64,000 bases of DNA from UBA7236 sp044227505. GTDB taxonomy: Bacteria > Bacteroidota > Bacteroidia > Chitinophagales > BACL12. Below, piece after piece: positions 36,203 through 44,157 of the stretch (position 1 is the first letter of the stretch; each line of letters opens with the position of its first letter). A program made the position numbers and the translations under genes. Where the stretch lies: the NCBI GenBank assembly GCA_044227505.1, contig JBGAWP010000009.1:27363-91362 (forward strand), written 5' to 3'. A model generated the notes under the pieces. The model saw only the letters and a program-made list of their open reading frames with translations, was not told the origin of the DNA and ran no database searches.

Positions 36203-36682
36203 TCATTTATTTAATATATAATTATCTACAAATTCTCTGATTGCGCCATTTCCTCCTGATTTGGTAAGCGAAATTATATTTTTTATTGCCTTTACTTTTG
36301 AAGTTGAATTTGCAGGGCATGCAGCAAGTCCCACAGATTCCAGTAATTCAATACAATTGATATCATCACCTATATATGCTACCTCATGCAGTGTAATGTT
36401 TTCTTGTTTACAGATTTCTATTGCTGCACTCAATTTTCCAGAAAAACCTGCACCTTGATAGAGGTAATCAACTTTTAATTTGGCTGCTCTGCGTTCCACT
36501 ATTTTTGTATTCTCAGTAGTAATTATTCCTGTTTTAATGCCCGCCTCTCGTAAAAGATTAAACGCCATGCCATCATGAGTGTTAAATTTTTTAAACTCAT
36601 CTCCACTTTCAGTGTAATACATTCCAGCATCAGTCATTACACCATCAACATCTGTTAAAAACAATTTTATTTTGTTTGTCAT
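36203..36682 (-). CDS. HAD phosphatase of the KdsC / acylneuraminate-9-phosphatase type
   Basis: 159 residues, capless C0-type HAD of the tetrameric KdsC group. The nucleophile motif is F-L-T-D-V-D-G-V-M-T-D (D11, D13), motif II is I-I-T-T-E, the motif III lysine lies in S-G-K-L, and motif IV is Y-I-G-D-D-I-N-C. Homologues dephosphorylate KDO-8-P or 9-phosphorylated nonulosonic acids such as KDN-9-P. Here it shares a locus with NeuB- and NeuA-like genes, while kdsA lies just upstream of the locus, so either substrate is plausible. Confidence 0.85.
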   Translation of the reverse strand: MTNKIKLFLTDVDGVMTDAGMYYTESGDEFKKFNTHDGMAFNLLREAGIKTGIITTENTKIVERRAAKLKVDYLYQGAGFSGKLSAAIEICKQENITLHEVAYIGDDINCIELLESVGLAACPANSTSKVKAIKNIISLTKSGGNGAIREFVDNYILNK

Positions 36683-36713
36683 ATACTTTAATTTACCAAT
36701 AATTAAATAGAAT

Positions 36714-37361
36714 TTATTTCCAATTTATACCGGATTTAATAATTTCTGCAGGATTCCCTCCAATCAGCGTATTGTCGGAGAAGGATTTAGTAACAACGCT
36801 ACCAGCAGCTATTATTACATTATTTCCAATGGTTACGCCTTTTAATATAGTTACATTATTTCCTATCCATACATGATTTCCAATGGTTACAGGCAAACAA
36901 TTTTGAGTTTCATTTCCATCTATTAAAACGTGATGCAGGTCGGAATCTAAAAGTTGGAAATTCCAGCTTATTGCACAATTATCGCCAATAGTAGAATTAG
37001 TAGTGCATAAAATAAGGGCATTTGGCATTATATAGGTATTGTCACCTATGTAAAAATTGTTATTGAGATAGAGTTTACATGCTCTGGCTATGCGCACGTT
37101 TTTTCCGATACTAAAGGTTACACCTTTTTTAATTTCCAATATCCCTTTTGCATTCGGATCTAATCCAACTTTGTTTGAACATATTCCAAAGAAAAACGGA
37201 TCTTTTGCTACTATTTTGCCTCTGCCTATACGTTTGATCGAAATGGAAATAAATATACTTTTTGGATATAATAATAAACTTTTGATAATACTTACTGAAT
37301 CACTCACTTTCCAATGAGATCTCATTATTTTGGTTATTAATAATTTCACCATGCCGTCCAT
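36714..37361 (-). CDS. Hexapeptide-repeat acyltransferase
   Basis: 215 residues. The N-terminal ~60 residues are not hexapeptide and resemble those of WcaF/LacA-like capsule acetyltransferases. From about 75 a left-handed beta-helix follows (I-G-K-N-V-R-I-A, I-G-D-N-T-Y-I-M). The ending is typical of O-acetyltransferases: V-W-I-G-N-N-V-T-I-L-K-G-V-T-I-G and A-A-G-S-V-V-T-K-S. It probably O-acetylates a sugar of the polysaccharide. Its start overlaps the SDR gene by 16 nt; M4 at 37352 is an alternative start. Confidence 0.82.
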   Translation of the reverse strand: MDGMVKLLITKIMRSHWKVSDSVSIIKSLLLYPKSIFISISIKRIGRGKIVAKDPFFFGICSNKVGLDPNAKGILEIKKGVTFSIGKNVRIARACKLYLNNNFYIGDNTYIMPNALILCTTNSTIGDNCAISWNFQLLDSDLHHVLIDGNETQNCLPVTIGNHVWIGNNVTILKGVTIGNNVIIAAGSVVTKSFSDNTLIGGNPAEIIKSGINWK

Positions 37362-38161
37362 CCTCCATCAACAATTAATGTAGTTCCTGTCATATAACTT
37401 GAAGCATCCGAAGCAAGGAATGTAAATGGTCCTGTCATCTCCTTTTTGTCTGCCATTCTCCCCAGTGGGGACAAAGCGGCAAAATTTTGAAGAAATTTTT
37501 CATCATGATCATTATAAATGCCATGCGGCGCAATTGCATTACACCTGATATTATCAGCAGCATAAAAGGTTGCCAGATATTTAGTAAAATTTGGTATGAA
37601 TGATTTTGTTACAATATAATCTACAGGTTTGAACTGTACTCTGCCATCACCGAAATCATATAATTTTTGATTTGGAGCAACAAACGAATAAGTAGATGCA
37701 ACATTTATTATGTTACCAAACCCTTGAAGTAGCATTTGCCTGCACATAACCTGGGTGACCAGAATAGTGCCGGTTATATTTGTTTCAACAGATTTTCTGA
37801 ATACATCCAACGGGTAATTTTCAAAACGCGTGTTGTTATTATCACCAATGTTCTTTTTATCAAATTTAGCATCTATGGCTGCGTTATTGATCAGCACATC
37901 TATTTTGCCGAATTTTGTAACCGATTCTGTAACAGCGCTCTCACAACTTTGTTCATCAGTAATATCTATTGGCACTACTAAATAATTTTTTTCATCAAAT
38001 TTTTTTAATTCCTCAGAAATAATCTCTATTTGTGAGTAATTTTTGTCTGCCAATATTACTTTAGCCCCTTGTTGTAAAAAATTTATGGATATTGTTTTGC
38101 CTATTAGCCCAAAAGCTCCTGTAACGAATATTACTTTGTCTTTAATTGTGATATTATACAT
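37346..38161 (-). CDS. Short-chain dehydrogenase/reductase (PtmA-like)
   Basis: 271 residues. NAD(P) motif V-T-G-A-F-G-L-I-G, then N-N-A-A-I, a serine in N-V-A-S-T-Y, and the active-site tyrosine and lysine in Y-I-V-T-K-S. The C-terminal T-G-T-T-L-I-V-D-G-G-W ends the classical SDR fold. SDRs next to neuA/neuB and a Gfo/Idh/MocA gene recall the ptm/leg loci for flagellin or LPS nonulosonic acids. The substrate is not known. Confidence 0.85.
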   Translation of the reverse strand: MYNITIKDKVIFVTGAFGLIGKTISINFLQQGAKVILADKNYSQIEIISEELKKFDEKNYLVVPIDITDEQSCESAVTESVTKFGKIDVLINNAAIDAKFDKKNIGDNNNTRFENYPLDVFRKSVETNITGTILVTQVMCRQMLLQGFGNIINVASTYSFVAPNQKLYDFGDGRVQFKPVDYIVTKSFIPNFTKYLATFYAADNIRCNAIAPHGIYNDHDEKFLQNFAALSPLGRMADKKEMTGPFTFLASDASSYMTGTTLIVDGGWTAW

Positions 38162-38993
38162 GATTTTTAGCTATTATTGTGATTGTGCGTCCATTTAAAA
38201 ATGGTGAAATTCCAAGTATGAACATTAAAAGTTTCGCAGTGTATTTTAAATATTTGGGAAATTTTTTTAAAAACTCATCAGATATGTATTCCTCAATGCT
38301 TATGATCTCGAAATCGTACTTCGCTAAAAGAAGTTTAAGACTTTTTTTGGAAAAGTAGGAAATATGGAATGGAAGATAAGCAGGCCATTTGATTCCCATT
38401 TTACGCCTGTCGTAACTATCGTGATTCGGCACTCTTATATATAAATGGCCACCGTTTTTAAGCAAATCTTTTATTTTTTTCATCACAAGATGTAGATCTG
38501 TAAAATGCTCCAAAACGTGATTCAACATTAAAACATCATAGGTGTTTTTATCATTGTATTCTTCAAAACCTGAGCATTCAACGGGTAATTCTAATTTATT
38601 TTTAATAAAGGCTGCAGCATTGGCAGAGGTTTCTACCCCTTTTACAGTATATCCTGCATTTGCAAGGTATTTTAATTGTAAACCATAACCAGGCCCAATT
38701 TCTAAAATTGTTGAATTTTGTTTCAGCACTTTCATTAAGTGATGAAAGTGAAATGCACCTTGCTTCTGTATTGACTCTTTTAATTCAGTTTCGTTTAATT
38801 CTTCATATTTTGTATGCATATGGGAATTAAAATACTGTTTGCTATTATATAGCTTATCCAGTGTATCACTTGAAGGAATAGGGTCGATGGTTCCATATTT
38901 ACACTTACTGCATTCTATTACCTTAAAATCATTTGTATAAGGTACATTAAATTTTGTGTTTCCGCAAATCTCACAAATAAATTCACCCGGCAT
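38154..38993 (-). CDS. Class I SAM-dependent methyltransferase with N-terminal zinc ribbon
   Basis: 279 residues from the ATG at 38993 (a GTG at 38999 is also in frame). The first 40 residues hold two CxxC pairs (C-E-I-C-G and C-S-K-C-K). The methyltransferase core has L-E-I-G-P-G-Y-G-L-Q and L-M-L-N-H-V-L-E-H-F, fitting the Methyltransf_23 group. A C-terminal hydrophobic stretch (L-L-M-F-I-L-G-I) may anchor it. It probably O- or C-methylates a nucleotide sugar or glycan. Starts and stops overlap both neighbours. Confidence 0.82.
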   Translation of the reverse strand: MPGEFICEICGNTKFNVPYTNDFKVIECSKCKYGTIDPIPSSDTLDKLYNSKQYFNSHMHTKYEELNETELKESIQKQGAFHFHHLMKVLKQNSTILEIGPGYGLQLKYLANAGYTVKGVETSANAAAFIKNKLELPVECSGFEEYNDKNTYDVLMLNHVLEHFTDLHLVMKKIKDLLKNGGHLYIRVPNHDSYDRRKMGIKWPAYLPFHISYFSKKSLKLLLAKYDFEIISIEEYISDEFLKKFPKYLKYTAKLLMFILGISPFLNGRTITIIAKNHV

Positions 38994-39963
38994 GATCACA
39001 AATTGAAATTATTAATTCAGATTCTTTGATTTGATTTAAGGAGTATTGGGGAATGTCGGGAATACTTTCGATTTGTCTAAAAAATTCACTTACTTCTGCC
39101 AAAAACATTTGATTTCTGTCGAAGGTCCCAAGATTAATTTCTTCCTTATTCATTAAATTATTTTTCGAAGAAATAGTTAATATATTCGCAAAATAATCCA
39201 TGTCAATATTACTATGTTCAAATTCCCAATGGTAATTCCTGATCGGTGGATTGTCGAGATAATTTAAATGAATATTCGAGATGGCCCCATTTTCAAAATT
39301 TATTGTAATATCCGCAATAGATTCAGCATTGATTTCTAATTCGGCTGAGTAGGAAGCTGTTGTAGAATAATTTTTAATTTTCTCGCCTGACATCCATATT
39401 GCAAGATCGATATCATGACAAAGCGTTAAAAGTACACCGCCCCCCAGTGATCTATTTGCTGCATACGACTCTTTGTAATTTTCCCAGGGGTGCCAGTCGG
39501 GTAAATAACTTCCCCAATGTGAAGCAGAGGATACTAAATTCCCATATGTTTTATCCTCAATAAATGTTTTTACTCTTTTTATAAGGGGATGGAAACGCAT
39601 CATAAACCCAACCTGCAATAATTTATTTGAGCTTTCAACAAGTAATTTAAGTGCATTTAAATTTTCTAAATTTTGAGTAAGAGGCTTTTCAACAAATACA
39701 TGCATTCCGCTTTGAATACAAAGTAGTACTTGCTGTAAATGTTGAGAAGTAGGAGTGCAAATAAAAGCAGCAAAAGGTTTACGTATAGCAATATTCTCCC
39801 AATTTAATTCCACTTCAACGAGCGCTTCACCAATATCGCGAAACGGCAAGTTCCGTTGCCTGAATACAACTAAATTGTGATATCCAAGCTCCCACAAATT
39901 GCGAATATGTCTTTCTCCGATCGAACCGGCTCCTATAATTAATATGGGAGATTCTTTATTCAT
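38983..39963 (-). CDS. Gfo/Idh/MocA family oxidoreductase
   Basis: 326 residues from the ATG at 39963. The NAD(P) motif is I-I-G-A-G-S-I-G-E-R-H, followed by I-C-T-P-T-S-Q-H, the family signature V-E-K-P-L and the C-terminal domain with the catalytic-region pattern G-G-G-V-L-L-T-L-C-H-D-I-D. It probably oxidises or reduces a sugar or nucleotide sugar. Tight overlaps with the cytidylyltransferase (8 nt) and methyltransferase genes suggest one biosynthetic module. Confidence 0.88.
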   Translation of the reverse strand: MNKESPILIIGAGSIGERHIRNLWELGYHNLVVFRQRNLPFRDIGEALVEVELNWENIAIRKPFAAFICTPTSQHLQQVLLCIQSGMHVFVEKPLTQNLENLNALKLLVESSNKLLQVGFMMRFHPLIKRVKTFIEDKTYGNLVSSASHWGSYLPDWHPWENYKESYAANRSLGGGVLLTLCHDIDLAIWMSGEKIKNYSTTASYSAELEINAESIADITINFENGAISNIHLNYLDNPPIRNYHWEFEHSNIDMDYFANILTISSKNNLMNKEEINLGTFDRNQMFLAEVSEFFRQIESIPDIPQYSLNQIKESELIISICDHAG

Positions 39964-40684
39964 CAAATTTTATACAATCGTTGTATTGAATCAATTCCTC
40001 TGCTTTATAAAAACTAGACACATCATCAATGTCAATGGCAAATTTTTTATCTACGATAAAGGGAAGAATTTTTTTTCCGCTCATGGAATTTCCCTCTGAA
40101 ATTGTTTTTGTTTTTATGACATCTAGAGTACCGATCTGCCAATAAACAACAGGTAAACTCTGTCGGGGCTGATTATAGGGTTCGTTAATTTCTTTTAGTG
40201 TAACGAGTGGTTCCATTGCACCATCATTATTATTATTCACCAGCCACATCTTAAATGGAGTGAGTGGCGATTCTGTTACAACCCTAATGGAATCAGCATC
40301 ACTTGAAATTAATTTCTCAATTGCCTCATCTATCCAATTTGAAAAACGAACAGGCGAAGTGGGACGAAGTTGAACCACAATATCCGGAATATATCCCTCT
40401 GTTTTTTTCATCCAATCCAATTGATGTTTAAATACATCGAGGTCTGTTGACAAGTCCTCCGCTAATTCAGCAGGTCGAATAAATGGAATTTCCGCGTTAT
40501 AATGTTTTGCAATGCCGGCAATTTGTTCACTATCAGTATTCACTGTTATGCGATTTATCAATTTACTCTGTTGCGCAGCTAAAATACTATAGGCAAGCAG
40601 GGGATGTTGTAAAAGAGGTTTGGTGTTTTTTCCGGGAAGTCCTTTACTTCCGCTACGAGCCGGGATAATTGCAAGTATTTTCAT
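39956..40684 (-). CDS. neuA: Acylneuraminate (nonulosonate) cytidylyltransferase, NeuA-like
   Basis: 242 residues. The CTP-binding N-terminus is I-I-P-A-R-S-G-S-K-G-L-P-G-K-N, and L-R-P-T-S-P-V-R and F-A-I-D-I-D complete the family pattern. It activates a nonulosonic acid as its CMP derivative. The NeuB-like gene ends one base upstream, so the two are translated together. Which acid (Neu5Ac, KDN, legionaminic) is used cannot be decided from this gene. Confidence 0.9.
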   Translation of the reverse strand: MKILAIIPARSGSKGLPGKNTKPLLQHPLLAYSILAAQQSKLINRITVNTDSEQIAGIAKHYNAEIPFIRPAELAEDLSTDLDVFKHQLDWMKKTEGYIPDIVVQLRPTSPVRFSNWIDEAIEKLISSDADSIRVVTESPLTPFKMWLVNNNNDGAMEPLVTLKEINEPYNQPRQSLPVVYWQIGTLDVIKTKTISEGNSMSGKKILPFIVDKKFAIDIDDVSSFYKAEELIQYNDCIKFDE

Positions 40685-40685
40685 C

Positions 40686-41564
40686 TCAAGATAATTTTTT
40701 CAGTTTATTTCTTTGTGATATTTCAATATCCAGTATTTCTTTTTCCTTATAAACCAATGCTTCATGCACATGTTGAAGATCGCGAACTAACTTCTGCAAG
40801 CCGGGTACTTCCAAACTTGCTGCATGGTCTGTTCCTTTCCAGGTTCTGTCTTTAGTAAAATGCCTTTCTATCCATCTGGCTCCAAGTGTATATGCAGCAA
40901 TATCCGCAGCTATTCCGAGATGATGACCGCTGAACCCTATTTCCTTAACTCTAGCGTCATATTTTTCATAGAGTTTATTAATTTCCAATAAACATATTTC
41001 TTTAAAGGAAATGGGATAACCACTAGTACAACTGTATAATACAATTCTGTTTTTTGCATTATTATTTTCCTCAAAAAAGTAAATGATTTTTTCTACTTCA
41101 TCTGATGTTGTCATACCTACAGAAATATGTACTTCTCCTTTATAATTATCGCGGACAAGTTTCAACAGATCAAAATTATTATTACAGGCTGATGGAATTT
41201 TAATAAAATTTGGGTTTATGGATATTATTTCATGTGCACTTGTAACATCCCAAACCGAAACTGCATATTGAATCCCAATTTCTTCTGCATATTTTTTAAG
41301 TTGTGTATGTTGGTGAATATTGAATTCCAGAAACTCGCGATGTTTTCCGTAACTCTCCCCATAACTTTGCCAGGGCTCCGGATGCGGAGCATTAAATTGC
41401 TCTTCTCCTAAAAGTTCTTTCGGATTTCTCTTTTGAAATTTCGCATAATCCGCCCCACATTCTTTTGCGAGCCGTATTAATTCTTTTGCGATCTCAAAAT
41501 CTCCCAAATGATTGCATCCAATTTCTGCAACTACTATTGGTTTCTTATAATTAAATGTGAACAT
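40686..41564 (-). CDS. neuB: N-acetylneuraminate / nonulosonate synthase, NeuB-like, without SAF domain
   Basis: 292 residues. The TIM-barrel part is complete: V-A-E-I-G-C-N-H-L-G-D, A-D-Y-A-K-F-Q-K-R, K-I-P-S-A, V-G-M-T-T and G-F-S-G-H-H-L-G. R-H-F-T-K and a D-H-A-A-S-L segment follow near the end. Canonical NeuB/PseI/LegI proteins are about 330-360 residues because a C-terminal antifreeze-like SAF domain follows; here the reading frame ends just where it would begin. The enzyme condenses PEP with a hexose or hexosamine derivative. The missing SAF domain and the KdsC-like phosphatase of the locus make a 9-phosphate route (KDN or Neu5Ac type) worth considering. Confidence 0.88.
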   Translation of the reverse strand: MFTFNYKKPIVVAEIGCNHLGDFEIAKELIRLAKECGADYAKFQKRNPKELLGEEQFNAPHPEPWQSYGESYGKHREFLEFNIHQHTQLKKYAEEIGIQYAVSVWDVTSAHEIISINPNFIKIPSACNNNFDLLKLVRDNYKGEVHISVGMTTSDEVEKIIYFFEENNNAKNRIVLYSCTSGYPISFKEICLLEINKLYEKYDARVKEIGFSGHHLGIAADIAAYTLGARWIERHFTKDRTWKGTDHAASLEVPGLQKLVRDLQHVHEALVYKEKEILDIEISQRNKLKKLS

Positions 41565-41629
41565 GATTTTCTACAGCTTCGCCTCCTCAGTCACAGGCAT
41601 GTGTTGAGCAGGTAATTAATTAATATATT

Positions 41630-42172
41630 TTATTCGGTCGTGTTGTTGGTCCACAACACGATCGCACTATTTAAATGTCCATTCTGTTTCCAGGATGCAA
41701 AACTTTCATCACTTAAAACATCTGTCTGCACCTTCCTGCTTATTATCGCTTCTGTTTTATGCACCCAATATTTTAATTTATCAGAATCCACTGCGCCAAC
41801 TATAACCAGATTAATTGTACCGGTATCTTTTCCATCAGCATAATCTCCTATGATGAAGGCATATTTAATTTCTCCAATCTGTTTTACAATATTTTCTACC
41901 ACCTTGTCCAAACCAAGATATTTACGTACAAGGCTGCTCACTTCCGGAAAAAGCGGATGTTTTTCGTTTGCCTGATACTGAATTGTTTTTCCTTCTTCAT
42001 GCGACAAAAGGAATCCTGCTTTCGAAAGTTTGTTGAGTTCTATTCGAATTGAATTGGTGGATTCATTCATTTCTTTAGCTAATCCGCGCAAATGAGCAGA
42101 TGACTTCGTATTGGAAAAGAACCGCAACAAAAGCCTTACACGCGTTTTTGATGTAATTAAAGAGTCGAGCAC
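41630..42172 (-). CDS. Winged-helix transcriptional regulator with nucleotidyltransferase-like C-terminal domain
   Basis: 180 residues, GTG start at 42172. Residues 1-85 form an ArsR-like winged helix (T-R-V-R-L-L-L-R-F-F, L-R-G-L-A-K-E-M-N-E-S-T-N-S-I-R). The C-terminal part (100-175: A-F-I-I-G-D-Y-A-D-G-K-D, I-N-L-V-I-V-G) looks like a degenerate minimal nucleotidyltransferase fold. Such proteins often stand at the head of Bacteroidota capsule loci. It is 65 nt upstream of neuB in the same direction. A perfect palindrome over its own promoter suggests autoregulation. Confidence 0.8.
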   Translation of the reverse strand: MLDSLITSKTRVRLLLRFFSNTKSSAHLRGLAKEMNESTNSIRIELNKLSKAGFLLSHEEGKTIQYQANEKHPLFPEVSSLVRKYLGLDKVVENIVKQIGEIKYAFIIGDYADGKDTGTINLVIVGAVDSDKLKYWVHKTEAIISRKVQTDVLSDESFASWKQNGHLNSAIVLWTNNTTE

Positions 42173-42178
42173 CGCTGT

Positions 42179-42203
42179 GAATGAGTAACAAATTTACTCA
42201 TTC
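42179..42203. promoter_or_regulatory. Palindromic operator (GAATGAGTAA-N5-TTACTCATTC)
   Basis: Two perfect 10-nt arms, 42179-42188 and 42194-42203, surround a 5-nt spacer. It covers the TAAATTTG -7 element and lies 6 nt from the regulator's GTG, a position expected for autorepression. Confidence 0.7.
42189..42196 (-). promoter_or_regulatory. -7 element of the capsule-locus regulator (TAAATTTG)
   Basis: TAAATTTG on the minus strand fits TAnnTTTG. It sits in the centre of the palindrome, 16 nt before the GTG start, and could drive the whole 23-kb polysaccharide locus. Confidence 0.55.
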
Positions 42204-42253
42204 AATTATTTTAACCAAATTTTTGAAGTTTTTTTTGGCCTTTTTATACTTTT

Positions 42254-43078
42254 TCAGTCGATATTTCTGATCGCGAGTAAAGTTATCAGCAGTTTTTCCA
42301 TTTCCTGAAGCGGAATCATATTCGGACCATCACTCAATGCTTTTTCAGGTTCAGGATGGGTTTCTATGAAAAATCCATCAACCCCGACTGCAGCAGCAGC
42401 TTTTGCCAAATAAGGTGCAAATTCCCTTTTACCGCCACTTTTTCCTGCCTCTGCCCCGGGCATTTGGACGCTATGAGTTACATCAAAAATTACCGGAGCA
42501 AATTGACGCATAATGGGAAGTGAGCGCATATCCACTACCAAATTGTGATACCCAAAACTGGAACCGCGTTCGGTGAGAAGAACATTATTATTTAATACAG
42601 AGGCTATTTTTTCTACGGCATAGGCCATATCCTCTGGAGCCATAAACTGACCTTTTTTAACATTTATGGTCTTTCCGGTTTTTCCTGCAGCAATTAACAG
42701 GTCGGTTTGTCGGCATAAAAATGCCGGAATTTGAAGTACATCGGCAACTTGAGCTACTAATGCTGCTTGTTCAGGAAGATGAATATCTGTTAAGATCGGG
42801 ACTCCGATCTTTTCTTTAACTGCTTGCAAAACCTTTAATCCACTTTCCAATCCATCTCCACGAAAGGAATTGCCTGCAGTTCTGTTCGCTTTATCAAAAG
42901 AAGCCTTAAAAATATAATTATACCCGAGTTTTTCGCTTACAGCCTTCATCTTTTCAGCAACCAGCAAGCATAATTCAAGATTTTCGATAACGCAAGGACC
43001 TGCAATTAATAAAGGTTTTTTTTCTCCAACGGTAATGCTGGAGGTTACTTTAACCGGTGATGAAAAGGTGCTGAACAT
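42254..43078 (-). CDS. kdsA: 3-deoxy-8-phosphooctulonate (KDO-8-P) synthase
   Basis: 274 residues from the ATG at 43078; an upstream TTG (43093) is rejected because a promoter-like element overlaps it. Family motifs are I-A-G-P-C-V-I-E, F-K-A-S-F-D-K-A-N-R, L-T-D-I-H, F-L-C-R-Q-T-D, T-E-R-G-S-S-F-G-Y and F-D-V-T-H-S-V-Q. It condenses PEP with arabinose-5-phosphate for LPS inner-core KDO. It lies upstream of the capsule regulator in the same direction, 81 nt apart. kdsB and kdsD are not in the window. Confidence 0.96.
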   Translation of the reverse strand: MFSTFSSPVKVTSSITVGEKKPLLIAGPCVIENLELCLLVAEKMKAVSEKLGYNYIFKASFDKANRTAGNSFRGDGLESGLKVLQAVKEKIGVPILTDIHLPEQAALVAQVADVLQIPAFLCRQTDLLIAAGKTGKTINVKKGQFMAPEDMAYAVEKIASVLNNNVLLTERGSSFGYHNLVVDMRSLPIMRQFAPVIFDVTHSVQMPGAEAGKSGGKREFAPYLAKAAAAVGVDGFFIETHPEPEKALSDGPNMIPLQEMEKLLITLLAIRNID

Positions 43079-43082
43079 GTTG

Positions 43083-43090
43083 CAAAATTG
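43083..43090 (-). promoter_or_regulatory. -7-like element of kdsA (CAATTTTG)
   Basis: CAATTTTG differs from TAnnTTTG only at the first base and is again exactly 4 nt from the ATG at 43078. Confidence 0.45.
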
Positions 43091-43194
43091 CAAAAAGATT
43101 GGCTAAGGTAGATCTATACCCTAAAATACTATTTGGACAATGTCCTAATTTAATTTCTTTTTATTGAAAGACTCGAATTGTAAAGGGTTTAACC

Positions 43195-43293
43195 AACCCT
43201 GCCTTCTCCAGTTCATGACGAATACTATATAACCAAATATTTATTCCAATCTTTTGAACCAACACATAAAGTGTAAGAAGGCAGAGCAGGGTT
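43195..43293. repeat. Long-range inverted repeat downstream of the S24 repressor gene
   Basis: The left arm AACCCTGCCTTCT (43195-43207) matches the reverse complement of 43276-43293 except for a 5-nt bulge, with a loop of about 68 nt. The right arm includes part of the repressor's stop codon. No T-tract follows, so a classical terminator is doubtful. The rest of the 213-bp gap 43079-43291 holds only the kdsA promoter element. Confidence 0.4.
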
Positions 43294-44095
43294 AATTCCT
43301 TTCAATATGGTCGAGCCGGCTTTTCAATAAATGTACCTGCATGGTAAGATCGCCGATAACCTTATCGAGATCGTTCTTTTTTACAGGCATATAGGAAGAA
43401 AGTTTACTCTTTACAAACCAAATCTCTTTTATTTCATCGATATCCAAAGCTTGCTCCGGATAGGCTTCATTATCGCTGATAAGATACATTTTGTGTTCTG
43501 TTTCTGCCTTATTCACCAATCTTTTCACCAAAACGGTATCATTGGTTACTACTACATGAATATATCCATCGCGAACATCTTTAAAATGATTATCGCAAAA
43601 ACGACCGATAACATAATCACCATGTTGAATGGATTCCTGCATACTATCACCTTCTATCTGAAAGCAGCGGAAAGTACCATTTCTGTAATCGGAACCAGGT
43701 AATTTAAATGCTGGTAGTTCCTTATAAAATTCAGGCTCCAGATATCTGGTCGGATATCCCGCAGCTGCTTTTGTATCAACCATCACAATATTTTCATCTC
43801 CTGCGGAATCCACGGTAACTACAATTGGCCGATAAACAATCCCACCGGTGGGTTTTTCTTCATCACTATTTGCCACCGGAACGATAAGTTGTGAAAGATC
43901 CACATTTAACAGGTCGTCAATAGAAATGTCAAAAATTTTGACTATTTCCAAAAGAGTCTTATGCCCCGGATTTGCAAGGTTGGATTCTATGTTCGCAATA
44001 GTGGTCCTGCCTATGCCCATCATGTCTGCAAGCTCTTGCTGACTCAGTTTTCGGGCATTTCTAAGATGTCTTAAATTAGATGAAATAAGTGCCAT
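43292..44095 (-). CDS. XRE/S24 self-cleaving transcriptional repressor
   Basis: 267 residues. The N-terminal helix-turn-helix (about 8-62) has L-S-Q-Q-E-L-A-D-M-M-G-I-G-R-T-T-I-A-N-I-E. A linker with A-A-A-G-Y provides an Ala112-Gly113 bond of the LexA/CI cleavage type. The S24 peptidase domain has the serine S151 in E-G-D-S-M-Q and the lysine K191 in V-L-V-K-R-L. A predicted coiled coil closes the protein (K-N-D-L-D-K-V-I ... L-K-S-R-L). It is divergent from a radical SAM gene. Two equal inverted repeats lie in the shared gap, so it probably represses both genes and is released on RecA-dependent cleavage (inference). Confidence 0.88.
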   Translation of the reverse strand: MALISSNLRHLRNARKLSQQELADMMGIGRTTIANIESNLANPGHKTLLEIVKIFDISIDDLLNVDLSQLIVPVANSDEEKPTGGIVYRPIVVTVDSAGDENIVMVDTKAAAGYPTRYLEPEFYKELPAFKLPGSDYRNGTFRCFQIEGDSMQESIQHGDYVIGRFCDNHFKDVRDGYIHVVVTNDTVLVKRLVNKAETEHKMYLISDNEAYPEQALDIDEIKEIWFVKSKLSSYMPVKKNDLDKVIGDLTMQVHLLKSRLDHIERN

Positions 44096-44116
44096 AAACT
44101 ATTTTTAAATTTGTAA

Positions 44117-44135
44117 TTGTCAAATAATATGACTT
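44117..44135. promoter_or_regulatory. Repressor operator 1 (TTGTCA-N7-TGACTT)
   Basis: An inverted repeat of TGAC half-sites with a 7-nt AT spacer between the divergent repressor and radical SAM genes. The TGAC halves are exact. Confidence 0.6.
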
Positions 44136-44138
44136 TAT

Positions 44139-44157
44139 TTGTCAAAAATAATGACAA
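44139..44157. promoter_or_regulatory. Repressor operator 2 (TTGTCA-N7-TGACAA)
   Basis: A perfect inverted repeat with the same geometry as operator 1, its centre 22 bp away (two helical turns). It overlaps the probable start codon of the radical SAM gene (44151), so bound repressor would block its expression. Confidence 0.65.

Noticed and set aside
18612..42172. The polysaccharide locus as a horizontally acquired island with transposases or att sites
   Set aside because: No integrase, transposase, tRNA or flanking direct repeat was seen, and base composition is not obviously different from the flanks.
43195..43293. The inverted repeat downstream of the S24 gene as a riboswitch or small RNA
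   Set aside because: Only one imperfect stem with a large loop is visible, and no conserved riboswitch core was recognised.
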